Positions 1-6,451 of a DNA stretch of 12,893 nucleotides are shown piece after piece. Source of the stretch: Candidatus Gastranaerophilales bacterium (GTDB taxonomy: Bacteria > Cyanobacteriota > Vampirovibrionia > Gastranaerophilales > Gastranaerophilaceae). Position numbers and translations under genes: made by a program. The notes below the pieces were generated by a model that saw nothing but the letters and a program-made list of their open reading frames with translations, searched no databases and had not been told where the DNA came from. Position 1 is the stretch's first letter; each line of letters opens with the position of its first letter. Location of the stretch: positions 1 through 12,893 of the forward strand of contig CANQOM010000032.1 of NCBI GenBank assembly GCA_947625445.1, read 5' to 3'.

Positions 1-1712
1 GATCATTTGTATTTATGTTACATTCACATCTTCCATATTACAGAATGGCCGGAATGTGGCCGTTTGGTGAAGAAAATTTGTATGAATGCATGTCAGAAAC
101 ATACGTACCATTATTAAATGCGATATCAGAATTATATGAAGAAGAAGGAATAAAAGCGAAGTTAACAGTTGGGATTACTCCTATATTAGCTGAACAATTA
201 AATGATGAACATTTACAAAACGGTTTTATAGAATATTTAGATTCAAGAATTAAGTCTGTATCAGAAGATTTAGAGAGATATCCCAATCCGAATGTAGAGC
301 ATTCTCAACATTTGAAATATCTTGCAAAATATTATTATGATTGGTTTAATCATATAAAAGATTCATTTGTAAATAAATATAATAAAGATTTAATATCGGC
401 ATTTAAAAAATATCAAGATTTAGGGTGTATAGAAATAACAACCTCAGGTGCAACACATGGATTTTCACCTTTGTTGGCGACAGATTCAAATTTAAATGCA
501 CAATTTAAAGTAGGGCAAGACACAACAAAAAGATTATTCGGAAAGAAAGCAAAAGGATGCTGGCTTCCTGAATGCGCATACAGACAAGGATATGAGTTTA
601 CCGGCAAAGACGGACAAAAGAAATGGCGTCCTGCTATAGAAGTAACTCTTCAGAATAATGACATAGAATATTTCTTTACAGAATCACACGTAATAGAAGG
701 CGGAAATTCTGTGGGAGAAAGAAGAGTAGTTGGAATATACGGGAATATAGAATATATTCCTTTGCCGAAAAGAGAAGCAACAGGGTATGACACATATTCA
801 GCTTATTGGCTTCCTGATGCACAAGTAGCAGTAATGGGAAGAAATGACAGAGCAGGTTTCCAAGTATGGTCTGCTGCAGATGGTTATCCGGGTGATGGTG
901 TGTATCGTGAATTTCATAAAAAAGATGACAAATCAGGTATGAATTATTGGAGAATAACATCACCAAAAACTGATTTGGGTGATAAAATGCTTTACGACCC
1001 TGTTCTTGCTATGAACCAAGTTAATTCAAATTCAGACCACTATACTACACTTTTATATCATTTGTTAAATGACCATAAAAAGGCAACAGGAAAAGAAGGT
1101 TTATTAATGGTATCTTTTGATACAGAATTGTATGGACACTGGTGGTTTGAAGGTATTGAATTTATAAAACAGGTAATAAGAAAAATTAATAATTTTATTC
1201 CTGAAATTGAAAGATGTACTGCCGGTGAATATTTAGAAAAACATCCGCCTGTTGATACTATACAAATACCGGAAAGTTCATGGGGACAAGGCGGTCATTT
1301 CTACGTATGGATGAATCATTTAACGGAATGGATGTGGCCAATTATTCACGGATGTGAAAAACGTATTATTGATATAGTATCAAAATATGAAAAAATCCCT
1401 GAAGACAAGCTATTACACAGAGCTTTAAATCAATTAGCAAGAGAAAACTTATTATTACAAAGTTCTGATTGGCCGTTCTTGATTACAACATGGCAAGCTA
1501 AAGACTATGCAACAGAAAGATTTATGGAACACGTTGCAAGATTTGAAAAAATTGCTGATATGATTGAATCAGGAAATATTATTGACGGAGAATTAAGAAA
1601 AATCGAATCTGTTGACAATTGCTTCCCGGTTATTGATTACAGAGTATACCTTCCTATAGAAGAAGGGGTAATACCTCAACAAGAATCAAAACTTGCTCCA
1701 TTGTATCAATAA
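1..1712 (+). CDS. GH57 1,4-alpha-glucan branching enzyme (5' end outside window)
   Basis: Glycoside hydrolase family 57 enzyme that would form alpha-1,6 branches in glycogen-like polymer in the cytoplasm. The frame is open to the left edge: codons before the first ATG at 15 read SFVF and continue into HSHLPYYR, the usual GH57 opening, so the true start lies a few codons outside the window. Numbering from the ATG at 15: HSHLPY (3-8) is motif 1, GATHGFSP (145-152) the second conserved block, CWLPECAY (182-189) holds the likely nucleophile E186, and SFDTELYGHWW (367-377) the likely acid/base D369. The segment with GMWPFGEE, the QVWSAADGYPGDGVYREF block and a helical C-terminus fit the roughly 520-560 residue Thermus/cyanobacterial branching enzymes better than alpha-amylases or 4-alpha-glucanotransferases of the family. 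The exact activity is inferred from family resemblance. Confidence 0.88.
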   Translation, partial: SFVFMLHSHLPYYRMAGMWPFGEENLYECMSETYVPLLNAISELYEEEGIKAKLTVGITPILAEQLNDEHLQNGFIEYLDSRIKSVSEDLERYPNPNVEHSQHLKYLAKYYYDWFNHIKDSFVNKYNKDLISAFKKYQDLGCIEITTSGATHGFSPLLATDSNLNAQFKVGQDTTKRLFGKKAKGCWLPECAYRQGYEFTGKDGQKKWRPAIEVTLQNNDIEYFFTESHVIEGGNSVGERRVVGIYGNIEYIPLPKREATGYDTYSAYWLPDAQVAVMGRNDRAGFQVWSAADGYPGDGVYREFHKKDDKSGMNYWRITSPKTDLGDKMLYDPVLAMNQVNSNSDHYTTLLYHLLNDHKKATGKEGLLMVSFDTELYGHWWFEGIEFIKQVIRKINNFIPEIERCTAGEYLEKHPPVDTIQIPESSWGQGGHFYVWMNHLTEWMWPIIHGCEKRIIDIVSKYEKIPEDKLLHRALNQLARENLLLQSSDWPFLITTWQAKDYATERFMEHVARFEKIADMIESGNIIDGELRKIESVDNCFPVIDYRVYLPIEEGVIPQQESKLAPLYQ

Positions 1713-1726
1713 TATAAATAAACATA

Positions 1727-1756
1727 AAAAAGAAGCGGATAAAACCGCTTCTTTTT
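1727..1756. terminator. Bidirectional rho-independent terminator
   Basis: A 12-bp stem (1727-1738 with 1745-1756, core GAAGCGG/CCGCTTC) encloses a 6-nt loop. It has T-rich sequence after the right arm and A-rich sequence before the left arm, so it can end transcription from both sides. It lies 14 bp after the GH57 stop, and its right arm overlaps the stop codon of the convergent vWA gene by two bases. Confidence 0.88.
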
Positions 1757-2495
1757 ATTTTTGAATAATTACTCCTTGTACTTCTTTTTGAAGATTAAGC
1801 GAATCTTGCAAACTTTTTTGCAATTCAGCGGCAGTATTAGCATTATAAAATTTACCCGAAGTAACAAGTGAAACACATTTTAATTGATTATTAGCATCAT
1901 CGTCGCCGATGGCAAGAGCAATAACATCAATTCTAATATCATCTCTGTATTTCATCAATTCAATAACAAAATCACAAGGACTTTCATCGCAGTTTTCACC
2001 GCCGTCACTAATTAAAATAATACGTTTCTTAGCATCCGGATTAGGGAAATCAAAAAATGAAGCCTGTTTAAGTGAGTAAGTAATAGGAGTCCAACCTACT
2101 GCATTTAAAGAACTTAATTTAGCATATATATTTTCCGTATTATTCTGACTAATCGGAGAAATGAGTTGTGAAGCGGTGCAGCTTTGTTTAGGAGTAAATC
2201 CGGTTCTGTGACCGTAAACTCTTAAACCAACATAAGTACTAGAAGGAAGCATTTGAAGAGTTTCCCTTAAAGTATCAAAAGCTACATTAAGTTTGGTTCT
2301 GCTTCCCATTCTTTCATTCATACTATTTGATAAATCAACAATAAACAGAATTTGCTCATTTGATGATTTAGCCATATCACCTTCCTTCTCCAATTTAAAG
2401 GTGCTTGGTGTTGAATATGTATAATTAGGAGCTGAAATAGCATAATTAGATATAAATATTAAAGATAAAATAATAATTGTAAAAAGCTTTTTCAT
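1755..2495 (-). CDS. Exported von Willebrand factor A domain protein
   Basis: 246-residue protein with an N-terminal signal peptide (MKK, then a hydrophobic stretch over residues 4-16, with possible cleavage after A22 in ISA) and one vWA domain over about 47-235. The metal-ion-dependent adhesion site is complete: DLSNS (D54, S56, S58), T136 in GWTPIT and D164 in LISDGGEN. Four cysteines (106, 169, 174, 207) lie in the exported part and could form disulfides. A longer reading with ATG at 2549 is possible, but ATG 2495 has GAGGTT six bases upstream and a promoter-like pair sits over the extra codons, so the short form is preferred. Such proteins bind ligands through the metal; the partner is unknown. 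It resembles the ChlD/Ca-activated-channel-like secreted vWA proteins. No vWA partner gene (MoxR, chelatase) is adjacent. Confidence 0.85.
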   Translation of the reverse strand: MKKLFTIIILSLIFISNYAISAPNYTYSTPSTFKLEKEGDMAKSSNEQILFIVDLSNSMNERMGSRTKLNVAFDTLRETLQMLPSSTYVGLRVYGHRTGFTPKQSCTASQLISPISQNNTENIYAKLSSLNAVGWTPITYSLKQASFFDFPNPDAKKRIILISDGGENCDESPCDFVIELMKYRDDIRIDVIALAIGDDDANNQLKCVSLVTSGKFYNANTAAELQKSLQDSLNLQKEVQGVIIQK

Positions 2496-2520
2496 ATCAA
2501 CCTCGAAACTGTTTGTATTA

Positions 2521-2549
2521 ATACTACCAAAAAGATGTATGTATGTCAT
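2521..2549 (-). promoter_or_regulatory. Candidate sigma-70-type promoter of the vWA gene
   Basis: On the minus strand, ATGACA (2549-2544, 5 of 6 to TTGACA) is followed by a 17-bp spacer and TAGTAT (2526-2521, 4 of 6 to TATAAT). Transcription would begin close to 2514, about 20 nt before the preferred ATG at 2495. This supports that start and makes the vWA gene its own transcription unit. Confidence 0.5.
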
Positions 2550-2579
2550 TAACCGCCTGTTTTAGTTAATTTATATAAA

Positions 2580-2607
2580 AAAAGAGGAACATTTCTGTTC
2601 CTCTTTT
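2580..2607 (-). terminator. Rho-independent terminator after the 55-residue gene
   Basis: An 11-bp perfect stem (2580-2590 with 2597-2607, core GAGGAAC/GTTCCTC) with a 6-nt loop. On the minus strand it runs into a T tract (plus-strand A run 2577-2583). It begins 18 bp after the stop of the small gene and precedes the vWA promoter. The plus-strand side is also T-rich, but no plus-strand gene ends here. Confidence 0.85.
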
Positions 2608-2624
2608 ATTTTTATAAAAATACT

Positions 2625-2792
2625 CTAGCAACCAATACCTAACATTTTTTTATACCAACTAAAAGTTTCAATATCACATCCATTAAAAGTTGCTTTTAAT
2701 GCTTGTTTTTTAAGATATTTTTCAAATTCATCTGTAAATTTAGAAGAAATAGCGTTAGTGTTGTTTGTTAATTCAGTTGCGGTACTTGACAT
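2625..2792 (-). CDS. Orphan 55-residue small protein ending in Gly-Ile-Gly-Cys
   Basis: Not recognised. The reading frame has a near-ideal ribosome binding site (GGAGG about six bases before ATG 2792) and its own downstream terminator, which makes it more convincing than a chance ORF. The product begins MSSTATELTNN (Ser/Thr/Asn-rich, probably disordered). It continues with a charged amphipathic stretch (about 18-35, DEFEKYLKKQALK) and then FNGCDIETFSWYKKM, ending LGIGC. There are two cysteines, at 39 and 55 (last residue), and no signal peptide or membrane segment. Its size, the Cys-ended tail and the monocistronic transcript would fit a secreted-peptide precursor, a small regulatory protein or an antitoxin-like protein. 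No maturation or export gene is visible nearby, so no function is assigned. Confidence 0.75.
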   Translation of the reverse strand: MSSTATELTNNTNAISSKFTDEFEKYLKKQALKATFNGCDIETFSWYKKMLGIGC

Positions 2793-2855
2793 AGGTTGCC
2801 TCCTTTTTTAATTTAGTAAATTTATATAAATGTCGTATTGACGAATTATATTTAT

Positions 2856-2884
2856 ATTGTATCATTATTTGACATGCTTTTCAT
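2856..2884 (-). promoter_or_regulatory. Candidate extended -10 promoter of the 55-residue gene
   Basis: On the minus strand, ATGAAA (2884-2879, 4 of 6) is followed by a 17-bp spacer and TACAAT (2861-2856, 5 of 6), with an extended -10 TG dinucleotide one base upstream of the hexamer. It would give a leader of about 57 nt before ATG 2792. The DNA is AT-rich, so chance matches are common. Confidence 0.4.
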
Positions 2885-2986
2885 ATGGTTACAAGGGTTA
2901 ATTTCATAAGATATAGATTGAGCTTGATTTTTTTATATGTAAATAATTATTTAATTAATTGTTTTTTTAATAATAAAACATTTTAA

Positions 2987-4123
2987 TTATATATAATTAG
3001 GATTAATTGATAACCATTGATATTTCCTTTCATCAGCAGAGTTAGGTTTCTCAATAACGAAAGTACCACCCCAGCGTCCTCTTTCGAAGGTTATATAACC
3101 TTCGTATGCAAGGTTTTTAAGAGCCTTTCGTATTGTATTTGTACTAACATCAAACATTTTTGCTAATTCAGACATAGAAGGTAATTTATCTTCAGGATTG
3201 TAAGAATCATTTATAAGTTTAATCAAATTATCTTCGACTTTTTGATAGCTATAGAAGGCGGTATCAGAAGCAGAAGAAAACATCAAAGATAAAGATTCCT
3301 CGTCAAGCGGTTTAAGAGGGTCTTGAGCAAGTATACTGCCGTATCTTCCTCTTCTTGTAATAATTATCCCTTCTTTAGAAAGAAGTTTTATAGCATCGTG
3401 AACAGTTTTGACACTAACTTCCAAAGTTTTTGCGATTGACTCATTCGTCGGAATTTTATCACCAATTTTATAATTTTTTGACAAATGAGCTTTTAAAGAA
3501 GAAGTAATCTTTTCAACAAGTGTATTAGTATTAAGATTTAAAGATGATTGCATTTCCTCCTTAGATAATACAGGTAATTTCATAAGAAACCAGTTAGAAT
3601 CATTACCTCTTGATTTAATTGATTTAATTAAACCCATAGTGCACAAGTATTCATATGCCAATCTTACGGTATTTTGAGATAAACCTATAAGTTCAGACAT
3701 TTTTCTTGTTGAAGGAATCGGTTTATTTACTTGAATATCTTCAAGTATTAATATTTTCTTTATTGCAATAATTGCTTTATCTCTTTTTGAAGTTGATTTC
3801 ATGATATTTGAAGATGGATTAGTACAATTTGCAATCATAGTACCAAGTCTTTGTTTTGATTTTACAAATCCGCTATCTTCAACATATCTTATAGCATTTT
3901 GAACAGTACCTATACTTACACCTAAATGTTTTGAAATTTCAGATTTATTAGGTAATATATCATTTTCTTTTATTTTATTTTTAGAAATAGAGGATAAAAT
4001 CCAATCAATAATCCATTTTTTTATAATAGAATCCTTCGGTTCATAGGTTGATAAAAAATCCGGAATTTCGGAAGGAAGTTCATTTATCATAATCTTTCTT
4101 TGTTTTATATTAATTTCAGGCAT
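2987..4123 (-). CDS. Regulator with four tandem GntR-like winged-helix domains
   Basis: 378-residue protein built almost wholly of DNA-binding units. Four GntR-type winged helices can be read at about residues 32-100, 113-182, 199-268 and 293-358. Each shows the (L/I)P lead-in (LP 57, IP 136, IP 224, LP 314), a helix-turn-helix with SxxTV/TI (e.g. GVSIGTVQNAI, GLSQNTVRLAY, EVSVKTVHDAI, DVSTNTIRKAL), then a glycine and a wing. The wings of repeats 3 and 4 are closely alike (RRGRYGS, ERGRWGG); repeat 2 is most divergent. No FCD, UTRA or aminotransferase effector domain is present, unlike ordinary GntR proteins of about 240 residues. ATG 4123 is chosen because GGAG lies five bases upstream; an in-frame TTG at 4186 lacks a site. 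It follows the response-regulator gene by about 100 bp on the same strand. Targets are unknown. Confidence 0.8.
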   Translation of the reverse strand: MPEINIKQRKIMINELPSEIPDFLSTYEPKDSIIKKWIIDWILSSISKNKIKENDILPNKSEISKHLGVSIGTVQNAIRYVEDSGFVKSKQRLGTMIANCTNPSSNIMKSTSKRDKAIIAIKKILILEDIQVNKPIPSTRKMSELIGLSQNTVRLAYEYLCTMGLIKSIKSRGNDSNWFLMKLPVLSKEEMQSSLNLNTNTLVEKITSSLKAHLSKNYKIGDKIPTNESIAKTLEVSVKTVHDAIKLLSKEGIIITRRGRYGSILAQDPLKPLDEESLSLMFSSASDTAFYSYQKVEDNLIKLINDSYNPEDKLPSMSELAKMFDVSTNTIRKALKNLAYEGYITFERGRWGGTFVIEKPNSADERKYQWLSINPNYI

Positions 4124-4157
4124 ATATTCTCCAATTTTTTTATTTATTATAAGTCTG

Positions 4158-4186
4158 ATTATGATATTTTTTGTTAGTTTAAACAA
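4158..4186 (-). promoter_or_regulatory. Candidate promoter of the four-winged-helix regulator
   Basis: On the minus strand, TTGTTT (4186-4181, 3 of 6) is followed by a 17-bp spacer and CATAAT (4163-4158, 5 of 6). A start near 4151 would leave a leader of about 28 nt. If real, the regulator can be transcribed apart from the upstream response regulator. The -35 match is weak. Confidence 0.35.
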
Positions 4187-4225
4187 GAATGTTAAAATTT
4201 TGTTACTTTAAATAAATATTCAATA

Positions 4226-4894
4226 TTATACAATACCTTCTTTTATTGCTTTAACTGCAGCCTGAGTTCTGTCATCAACAACAAGTTTTTGAATAATATT
4301 ACAAACATGTGCTTTTGCGGTATGCTCTGAAATACAAAGTTCCTGAGCAATATCATTATTTGATTTGCCGTCAACAACCAATTTTAAAACTTCATATTCT
4401 CTTTGTGTAAGATTAGCGTGAGTATTTCTAAACATTTCTCTCGTAGTATGTTTTTTAGGTAAAATTTTGTCAGATTTTTCACGAAGTGAAGGAACTATTT
4501 TAGGGTCAAACCACATAGCACCTTGGTTTACGCTTTTAACAATATATAATAACATTTCAGTATTAATATCTTTAATTACATAAGCATAGGCACCAAGTGA
4601 AAAACATTTAGATACTTCATCTTCAGAATTTCTTGATGATAATATAATAATTTTAGATGGCAGTTCAGATTCTACCAATTTTGAAATTACTTTCAGTCCA
4701 GACATATCAGGCAGTCCGATATCTAAAAGAATAATATCAGGTTTTGTTTTAAGTGCCTTTTCTATGGCTTCAGAGCCTGTAGAAGCTTCTGCAACAACTT
4801 CATAGCCGTCTGATTCATCAAATATTGTTTTAATTCCCACTCGTATGAGTTTATGGTCTTCAACCAGCATTATTTTAATAGGGTTACAATCCAT
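4226..4894 (-). CDS. Orphan NarL/FixJ-family response regulator
   Basis: 222-residue two-domain transcription factor. The receiver domain (about 6-122) has the acidic pair E12-D13, phospho-acceptor D58 in LLDIGLPDMSG, S86/S87 in ILSSR and K108 in VIKD, so all activation residues are present. A linker leads to a LuxR-type helix-turn-helix (161-219: LTQREYEVLKLVVDGKSNNDIA, then ISEHTAKAHVCNI). GGAGG six bases before ATG 4894 supports the start. No histidine kinase gene lies in the window, so the signal source is unknown. The next gene on the same strand encodes the four-winged-helix regulator, which suggests a joint circuit or one controlling the other. Direct repeats of GAGTGGCAT lie 56-82 bp upstream and could be an operator. 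Confidence 0.93.
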   Translation of the reverse strand: MDCNPIKIMLVEDHKLIRVGIKTIFDESDGYEVVAEASTGSEAIEKALKTKPDIILLDIGLPDMSGLKVISKLVESELPSKIIILSSRNSEDEVSKCFSLGAYAYVIKDINTEMLLYIVKSVNQGAMWFDPKIVPSLREKSDKILPKKHTTREMFRNTHANLTQREYEVLKLVVDGKSNNDIAQELCISEHTAKAHVCNIIQKLVVDDRTQAAVKAIKEGIV

Positions 4895-4949
4895 AACTGC
4901 CTCCAGTATAGTCTAGTGGTGCAGCATATCGCCTGTTTATAAGAACGAA

Positions 4950-4976
4950 ATGCCACTCACCTTTAATATGCCACTC
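4950..4976 (-). repeat. Two direct repeats GAGTGGCAT, 18 bp apart, upstream of the response regulator
   Basis: Identical 9-mers lie at 4950-4958 and 4968-4976 (plus strand ATGCCACTC), with an 18-bp start-to-start distance. The DNA here is less AT-rich than its surroundings. Paired direct repeats in front of a LuxR-type regulator gene are a plausible binding site for an activator or for autoregulation. This is an inference from position only. Confidence 0.45.
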
Positions 4977-5243
4977 GCAAATTTTCACTCATGTCTTAAA
5001 TGTATTTTGAAAATTTACTCGACAATATAATATTATTAATTTTATTAAATATATTTATCCCTCATTTATAAATTAATGAGTGTAAAATAGTAAATTATAA
5101 AATTAAAAATAAAATTAAAAAATTTTTAATAAAAATTTTTTTAGTCGTAATTAAAACTCTATTAGATATATAATTATAACATTTTAAATATTTATTACTA
5201 TTCAATATATAACGATAACATACATGAACAAATTTTTATAAAG

Positions 5244-5249
5244 TATAAT
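5244..5249 (+). promoter_or_regulatory. TATAAT -10 element immediately before the mnmD-like start
   Basis: A perfect TATAAT ends six bases before ATG 5256, and no Shine-Dalgarno sequence lies between. Transcription would begin at or next to the A of the ATG, giving a leaderless mRNA. No good -35 hexamer is seen at 16-18 bp, so the element may be chance in AT-rich DNA. Confidence 0.35.
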
Positions 5250-5255
5250 AAATTT

Positions 5256-5738
5256 ATGAAAAAATATAATTTTGTAAAAACACAAGATTTATCTACCGGA
5301 TTGTATTCGTATGAATCAAAAGACATATTTCATTCTATTACCGGAGCATTAACAGAGGCATATGATAAATTTGTAATGCCATCTTCTATAGTAAAAAAAG
5401 ATAATATTAAATTACTTGATATATGTAGCGGAATAGAATATAACACAAAAGCATATATTTATAAAAATAAAGAAAAAAAAATACATGTTGATTCTTTTGA
5501 GATGGAAAGAAATTTTTCAATACTTTCTCCATTTATTGAAGATAAAATTAATGATTTAGATTTAAAAATATTTCTTATTGAAGAGTTATTAAAAAACGGA
5601 GTAAGTTTTTATGAAATATATGATGTTTTAGAAGAGCACATTAATTTATTCGGTATTGAATTTTTTAACCCCCAAATAATAGATTTTATACAAAGAATAA
5701 AAAACTACCTATATAGTTTTATTTTATACAAAGAATAA
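5256..5738 (+). pseudogene. mnmD: mnmD-like tRNA wobble-uridine methyltransferase, N-terminal part of a frameshifted gene
   Basis: First half of a DUF752/MnmD-type SAM-dependent methyltransferase, the family that completes mnm5(s2)U at tRNA position 34. The opening (TQDLSTGLYSYESKDIFHS, 10-28, followed by GALTEAYDKF) is the family's substrate-side signature. LLDICSGIEYNTKAY (53-67) is the SAM-binding motif I region. Reading continues to ...QRIKNYLYSF, then runs into a 38-bp duplicated segment and stops after 160 residues, before the catalytic motif. Removing one repeat copy joins it in frame to the segment at 5822-6322 and gives a 342-residue protein. As read here the product would be inactive. 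No Shine-Dalgarno sequence precedes ATG 5256; see the TATAAT entry. Confidence 0.8.
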
Positions 5739-5758
5739 AAAACTACCTATATAGTTTT
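5683..5758 (+). repeat. Perfect 38-bp tandem duplication that breaks the mnmD-like frame
   Basis: Positions 5683-5720 and 5721-5758 are identical over all 38 bases (identity extends one base further, to 5759). Thirty-eight is not a multiple of three, so the second copy shifts the frame and a TAA inside copy 2 ends the first ORF. In the single-copy version the codons read ...KNYLYSF then NGRYENNLNL and continue into the second ORF. This is a recent replication-slippage type duplication, or an assembly error at a short repeat. Confidence 0.93.
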
Positions 5759-5821
5759 AATGGTCGCTATGAAAATAATTTAAATTTACATAATATATAT
5801 TATAAAAATATTTCTAATAAC

Positions 5822-6322
5822 ATGAATATGACACTAAATAGCAATAAATATAACAATATGTCAATAAGGTATTATTTTGGTGATGCAAGAGTGAATATTA
5901 AACTTTTGCATGATAAATATGACATAGTATTTCTTGATGCATTTTCTCCTCAAAAGGACCCGACTTTATGGACAATTAATTTTTTATCTGAAATAAAAAA
6001 TAAAATGAAATGCGATTCTATTCTTTTGTCTTATTCAAAATCTACTCCGTTTAGAAGTGCATTAAATAATTTAAATTTTTATATTGGAAAAACTTACATC
6101 GATAAAAAAGATATGGGTACTGTTGCATCATTAACTCAAAGTCTAATACTTAATCCAATTTCAGAATATGATAATAAATTATACGAAACAAAAAGCGGGA
6201 TAGTTTATAAAGATAAACTTCTTAAATTGTCTCCTGATGAAATTCTTTTGAATAGAGATACTGAATTAAAAAATTCAAACAGACTTTCTCGTAATAAGTT
6301 CTTGAAATTATATTCTCAATGA
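5822..6322 (+). pseudogene. mnmD: mnmD-like methyltransferase, C-terminal part carrying the catalytic motif
   Basis: Continuation of the gene begun at 5256, in the frame that follows removal of one 38-bp repeat copy. It contains FLDAFSPQKDPTLW (residues 38-50 from ATG 5822, about 213-226 of the restored protein), matching the DGFAPxKNPxMW catalytic block of MnmC/MnmD with Asp at restored position 215. LLSYSKSTPFRSALNNLNF and KDMGTVASLT follow, both typical of the family's end. No ribosome binding site precedes ATG 5822, and the frame is open well upstream of it, so this is a remnant and not an independent gene. The tail after about residue 125 is lysine/asparagine-rich and divergent. Confidence 0.8.
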
Positions 6323-6441
6323 TTATCGCTATATATTTAGTCGATATAAACATATTTATTATAATTATATATCTTTTAGTATTTAAACAAAAAAAATTAG
6401 CAAAAAAAATTTTTACGGATTTTATTAAAAATATAATTTAG
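6319..6441 (+). CDS. Possible 40-residue single-pass membrane peptide
   Basis: An ORF that overlaps the mnmD stop as ATGA. It encodes a hydrophobic stretch (residues 2-22, IIAIYLVDINIFIIIIYLLVF) followed by the basic KQKKLAKK and a short tail, which would put the C-terminus in the cytoplasm by the positive-inside rule. Translation would need coupling to the gene before it, because no Shine-Dalgarno sequence is seen. AT-rich DNA easily gives Ile/Leu/Lys-rich ORFs by chance, so this is a weak call. The stretch otherwise holds no gene. Confidence 0.25.
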   Translation: MIIAIYLVDINIFIIIIYLLVFKQKKLAKKIFTDFIKNII

Positions 6442-6451
6442 AAAGTTATAA

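Larger units (their letters stand above)
4895..5255. other. Gene-free 361-bp spacer between divergent transcription units
   Basis: This separates the response regulator (-) from the methyltransferase gene (+). It holds two direct copies of GAGTGGCAT (minus strand), a short inverted repeat CTCATT/AATGAG (5061-5066 with 5075-5080), an A/T-only block at about 5101-5141 with AAAAATTTTT-like symmetry, and a TATAAT at 5244-5249. Only tiny ORFs without ribosome binding sites are present. I see no tRNA, riboswitch or clear terminator. Confidence 0.6.

Noticed and set aside
2496..2549. An 18-codon longer N-terminus for the vWA protein from ATG 2549
   Set aside because: The extra codons cover a promoter-like pair, lack a ribosome binding site, and would put residues ahead of a well-formed signal peptide.
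4124..4186. A longer start (TTG 4186) for the four-winged-helix regulator
   Set aside because: No Shine-Dalgarno before it, whereas ATG 4123 has GGAG at good spacing; the TTG coincides with a candidate -35 element.
4900..4960. A stretch resembling part of a tRNA (AGTATAGTCTAGTGGT followed by CGCCTGT)
   Set aside because: No acceptor or T-arm partner (no GGTTCGA-like loop) and no cloverleaf can be folded; it lies in the leader of the response regulator gene. The likeness is chance.
4950..5030. A 26-codon plus-strand ORF starting at the first ATGCCACTC repeat
   Set aside because: No ribosome binding site, and the in-frame repetition simply reflects the 18-bp spacing of the two repeats.
5101..5142. 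A terminator-like A/T palindrome in the spacer
   Set aside because: The stem would be A-T only with no GC core, and no gene ends nearby on either strand; it is best seen as low-complexity DNA.
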